Source of the DNA: Rubrivirga sp.
Lineage (GTDB): Bacteria > Bacteroidota > Rhodothermia > Rhodothermales > Rubricoccaceae
Length of the DNA stretch: 12,329 bases
NCBI GenBank assembly: GCA_012269805.1
Contig: JAAXJP010000031.1
Coordinates: 1 to 12,329 of the forward strand
Direction: 5' to 3'
The stretch's first letter is position 1; each line of letters opens with the position of its first letter. This document shows, piece after piece, positions 10,261-12,329 of this stretch. Both the position numbers and the translations under genes were made by a program. The notes under the pieces were generated by a model. That model saw nothing but the letters and a program-made list of their open reading frames with translations. It searched no databases and had not been told where the DNA came from.

Positions 10261-10776
10261 ATGCTACGCCTCTTTTTGCTCGCGCTCACCGCCGTGAGCC
10301 TCTCGGGCTGCGTCGGGCTCGAAGACCTCTACCGCGAGGTCGAGCGCTACGACCCCCGGTACGAGAACTACCCCGACTCCCGGACCGACCGCTACGGCAG
10401 CGATGTCCGCCGCGACGTCGACCGCTACCTCCGCGACGTCGACCGGGCCGTCCGCCTCGACCCGCGACAGGAGCGGGACCTCGGCCGGCTCCTCGAGGAC
10501 CGCGCCTACGACTTCTCACGGCGCGGGCGCTACGACCGCGACCGCTACGTCGACTCGCCCTTCCCACGCAGCCGGAACAGCTCCCGCGAGGTCCAGCGGT
10601 GGTGGAGCGACACCGACCGCGCCATTGAGCGCCGTCTCGACCGGCGCCAGCGCGACGCCTACCGCCGCTTCGTCCGCCGCTTTGACGACCGGCGCTACCG
10701 CGACCGCCGCGATACCCGCTGGGAGCGCCGCGACCGCGACTGGGACGACGATGACGACGACGACGACGACGACTGA
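10261..10776 (+). CDS. Arg/Asp-rich lipoprotein with internal repeat and poly-Asp tail (unknown function)
   Basis: 171 residues. It begins MLRLFLLALTAVSLSGC, a type II signal peptide with lipobox LSGC and lipidated Cys17, so the mature protein should be membrane-anchored and periplasmic or outer-membrane. The rest is almost entirely Arg, Asp and Tyr. Two stretches look duplicated: DVDRAVRLDPRQERDLGRLL and DTDRAIERRLDRRQRDAYRR; each resembles the LTxxQ-like helix of Spy/CpxP-type periplasmic proteins, but this link is weak. It ends in Trp plus ten Asp, encoded by nearly pure GAC repeats (10744-10773). The ATG at 10261 is chosen because the signal peptide follows directly; the frame is open upstream inside the kinase gene. 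It is 70 bp after the kinase on the same strand, possibly co-transcribed. The function is not recognised. Confidence 0.82.
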   Translation: MLRLFLLALTAVSLSGCVGLEDLYREVERYDPRYENYPDSRTDRYGSDVRRDVDRYLRDVDRAVRLDPRQERDLGRLLEDRAYDFSRRGRYDRDRYVDSPFPRSRNSSREVQRWWSDTDRAIERRLDRRQRDAYRRFVRRFDDRRYRDRRDTRWERRDRDWDDDDDDDDDD

Positions 10777-10822
10777 CGCCGTCCCGGTCGCCGGCCGAGC
10801 CCCGGCGTAGCGTCTCCAACCA

Positions 10823-10853
10823 CGGAGGGGCACGCGACGGGCGTGCCCCTCCG
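10823..10853 (+). terminator. Perfect 13-bp hairpin after the lipoprotein gene
   Basis: cggaggggcacgc (10823-10835) and gcgtgcccctccg (10841-10853) are perfectly complementary around a gacgg loop. It lies 46 bp beyond the lipoprotein stop, between convergent genes, where a terminator is expected. The plus strand continues aaacggt, with no T-run; the stem is exceptionally stable and would work as a barrier from either side. Confidence 0.65.
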
Positions 10854-10871
10854 AAACGGTCGAGTCCGTCG

Positions 10872-10896
10872 GCCTCGGCGGAGACCCCGCCGAGGC
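10872..10896 (-). terminator. 10-bp hairpin just after nuoH
   Basis: gcctcggcgg (10872-10881) pairs perfectly with ccgccgaggc (10887-10896) around agacc. On the minus strand the stem starts four bases after the nuoH stop codon, the right place for a nuoH terminator. No T-run follows. With the hairpin at 10823-10853 it forms a back-to-back pair separating convergent transcripts. Confidence 0.55.
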
Positions 10897-10900
10897 GAGC

Positions 10901-11959
10901 CTAGCCGACGATCAGCTGGTAGCCCGCCACCAGGAACGCGATCACGAGGATGTTGGCGATCGCGATCGGCAGGAGGTAATTCCAGCCGAACGTACTCAGC
11001 TGGGTGTAATTGAAGCGCGGGAGCGTCCAGCGGATCCAGATAAAGCAGAAGGCGAAGAACGAGACCTTCGCGAGGAAGAACCCGACCTGGAGGACCGTCA
11101 GGAGCACGGGCGGGAGCGCGTCGGCGTAGAGGGCTTCCCACGGGAGGAGGTAGCCGCCCATGAAGAGCGTCGCGATGAGGAGCGACGCGATCCACAGGTT
11201 GACGTACTCGGCCAGGAAGAACATCCCGAACTTCATCCCCGAGTACTCGGTGTGGTAGCCGCCCACGAGCTCCTGCTCGGCCTCCGGGAGGTCGAACGGC
11301 GCCCGGTTCGTCTCGGCGAGCGCGCAGATGCTGAACACGATGAACCCGACCGGGTTGCGGAACCAGTTCCAGGCGAAGATGCCGGCCGCCGGGTGGTTCT
11401 GGTTCTCGACGATCTCGAACAGGTCGAGGCTCCCCGAGTAGAGGACGACCGACAGGGCGGCCGCGCCCATCGCCAGCTCGTAGGAGATCATCTGGGCGCT
11501 CGAGCGGAGCCCGCCGAGCAGCGAGTACTTCGAGTTCGAGCTCCAGCCGGCCAGGGTCACCCCGTAGACCGAGATCGACGTCATCGCGAGCACCACGAGA
11601 AGGCCCACGCCGATCGGGGCGATCGCGAGCGCCTCGCCGCCCGGCGTCCGCGCCCACGGGATCAGCGCGCCCGTCGTCATGGCGATGACGACCATCAGGA
11701 CCGGGGCCAGGCTGTGGATGAACTCGTTCCCCTGGGCCGGCACGATGTTCTCCTTGAACATCAGCTTGAACACGTCGGCGAACGACTGGAAAAAGCCGCC
11801 GGGGCCGACGCGGTTCGGGCCGGACCGCTCCTGGATGAACGCCGACACCTTCCGCTCGGCGTAGACGAGCGTCGAGGCGACGATGAGGAAGAAGTTGAGC
11901 ATCAGGAAGATGACGATCGGCAGATCGAGCACTTCCCAGACGGCGGCGACGGCGTCCAT
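10901..11959 (-). CDS. nuoH: NADH-quinone oxidoreductase subunit H (NuoH/Nqo8)
   Basis: Membrane subunit of respiratory complex I that joins the hydrophilic arm to the proton-pumping arm and forms part of the quinone chamber. 352 residues, slightly longer than the usual 320-350, with about eight hydrophobic helices. Signature segments: VYAERKVSAFIQERSGPNRV after the first helix, FADVFKLMFKENIVP, SVYGVTLAGWSSNSKYSLLG, SSAQMISYELAMG, AETNRAPFDLPEAEQELVGG with YHTEYSGMKFGMFFLAEY (quinone-site acidic loop), and the last helices from WIRWTLPRFNYTQL. The ATG at 11959 gives a normal N-terminus. It stands alone: nuoG is not upstream and nuoI does not follow; instead a hairpin and convergent genes lie downstream. 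Rhodothermus marinus is reported to keep nqo8 and nqo9 as single genes, which this arrangement matches. Confidence 0.97.
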   Translation of the reverse strand: MDAVAAVWEVLDLPIVIFLMLNFFLIVASTLVYAERKVSAFIQERSGPNRVGPGGFFQSFADVFKLMFKENIVPAQGNEFIHSLAPVLMVVIAMTTGALIPWARTPGGEALAIAPIGVGLLVVLAMTSISVYGVTLAGWSSNSKYSLLGGLRSSAQMISYELAMGAAALSVVLYSGSLDLFEIVENQNHPAAGIFAWNWFRNPVGFIVFSICALAETNRAPFDLPEAEQELVGGYHTEYSGMKFGMFFLAEYVNLWIASLLIATLFMGGYLLPWEALYADALPPVLLTVLQVGFFLAKVSFFAFCFIWIRWTLPRFNYTQLSTFGWNYLLPIAIANILVIAFLVAGYQLIVG

Positions 11960-12009
11960 TCGAACAGAGTGCGTGGGCGGGGGAAGGCTACGCGCGTTCC
12001 CCCCGTCGT

Positions 12010-12109
12010 GTCATCCGGAGGAGCGGAAGTGACGAAGGATCTCGCGTCGGCCGGCGCGGCGCCCGCGATGGGCGGGGCCGACGAGATCCCTCATCCCGCT
12101 CGGGATGAC
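12010..12109. repeat. Composite inverted-repeat intergenic element
   Basis: The outer arms are gtcatcc...aaggatctcg (12010-12044) and cgagatccc...gggatgac (12082-12109); the right arm reversed reads gtcatcccgagcgggatgag then ggatctcg, so the ends match and the middles vary. Each arm can also fold alone: tcatcccg ct cgggatga (12091-12108) is a perfect 8-bp stem. Words such as gtcatcc and gaaggatctcg resemble short palindromic elements scattered between genes in several GC-rich bacterial genomes. It lies 51 bp upstream of nuoH and is probably a dispersed repeat; it has no coding content. Confidence 0.6.
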
Positions 12110-12329
12110 GAAGGGTGAGGGTGCCGCTGGCGGCGGGCGCCGGCGGGCGAGAAAGAACAGGGCCGTGCGCCCCCGGCGGCCGCCCGCGCGACCCACACGG
12201 CCGCCGCGACACCCCGGCGCGGGCCCGCCGCCGGGCCGGTGGGGGCGGGCGGGACCTGCGGTGGGCGCCGTTGGCGCCCGCGCCGCAGCGTGTCTTGTAT
12301 TCCTCCCTTGCCGATTCCGAACGCGCCAG
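12110..12329. other. Gene-free right end, with a strong hairpin and a possible outward promoter
   Basis: No credible gene is seen. Very GC-rich sequence leads to a hairpin: ctgcgg (12256-12261) with ccgcag (12283-12288), enclosing gggcgcc gtt ggcgccc (12263-12279). At the extreme right the sequence becomes less GC-rich: ttgg (12271-12274) and tattcctc (12298-12305), 23 bases apart, could be a weak plus-strand promoter for a gene beyond the window. Short minus-strand frames over 11988-12212 have no family character and cover the repeat element, so they are not called. Confidence 0.4.

Noticed and set aside
11988..12212. Minus-strand frames of 61-74 residues upstream of nuoH
   Set aside because: They cover the inverted-repeat element, are Arg/Pro-rich and resemble nothing.

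Overview
This is a very GC-rich stretch (roughly 70% by eye) of ordinary bacterial chromosome. Gene content and style suggest a Rhodothermota/Bacteroidota-type organism, perhaps near Rhodothermus, Rubricoccus or Rubrivirga. The hints are start codons mostly without a Shine-Dalgarno sequence, a TTTG/TAnnTT-like promoter, a stand-alone nuoH, and an E. coli/Firmicutes-style IlvD. The taxonomic placement is inference; no rRNA or other marker is present.

Left third (1-3490, minus strand): a branched-chain amino acid operon transcribed right to left as leader, leuB, leuA, ilvD (ilvD runs off the left edge). LeuA condenses 2-oxoisovalerate with acetyl-CoA, LeuB oxidises 3-isopropylmalate, and IlvD makes the 2-oxoacids that feed both valine/isoleucine synthesis and LeuA. 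Upstream of leuB is an apparently unannotated regulatory leader: a Bacteroidota-type promoter, a 38-codon GTG-started peptide ending in a Leu/Val-rich stretch with three consecutive Val codons, and four RNA segments that can pair in mutually exclusive ways. This looks like a ribosome-mediated attenuator for the operon and is the most interesting signal in the window.

Middle (3610-8839): tkt (transketolase, minus) with a hairpin terminator, then a 209-bp divergent intergenic region and a class A penicillin-binding protein (plus) with a long charged C-terminal extension.

Right part (8901-12329): a soluble histidine kinase with an NTF2/SnoaL-like N-terminal domain, and a small Arg/Asp-rich lipoprotein with an internal repeat and a ten-Asp tail. 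Two GC-rich hairpins then separate these from nuoH (complex I membrane subunit, minus), which stands alone. The final 370 bp have no gene; they hold a composite inverted-repeat element of the kind dispersed between genes, and further hairpins.

No tRNA, rRNA, CRISPR array, transposase or prophage gene was seen. Apart from the leader, the genes are core housekeeping functions.
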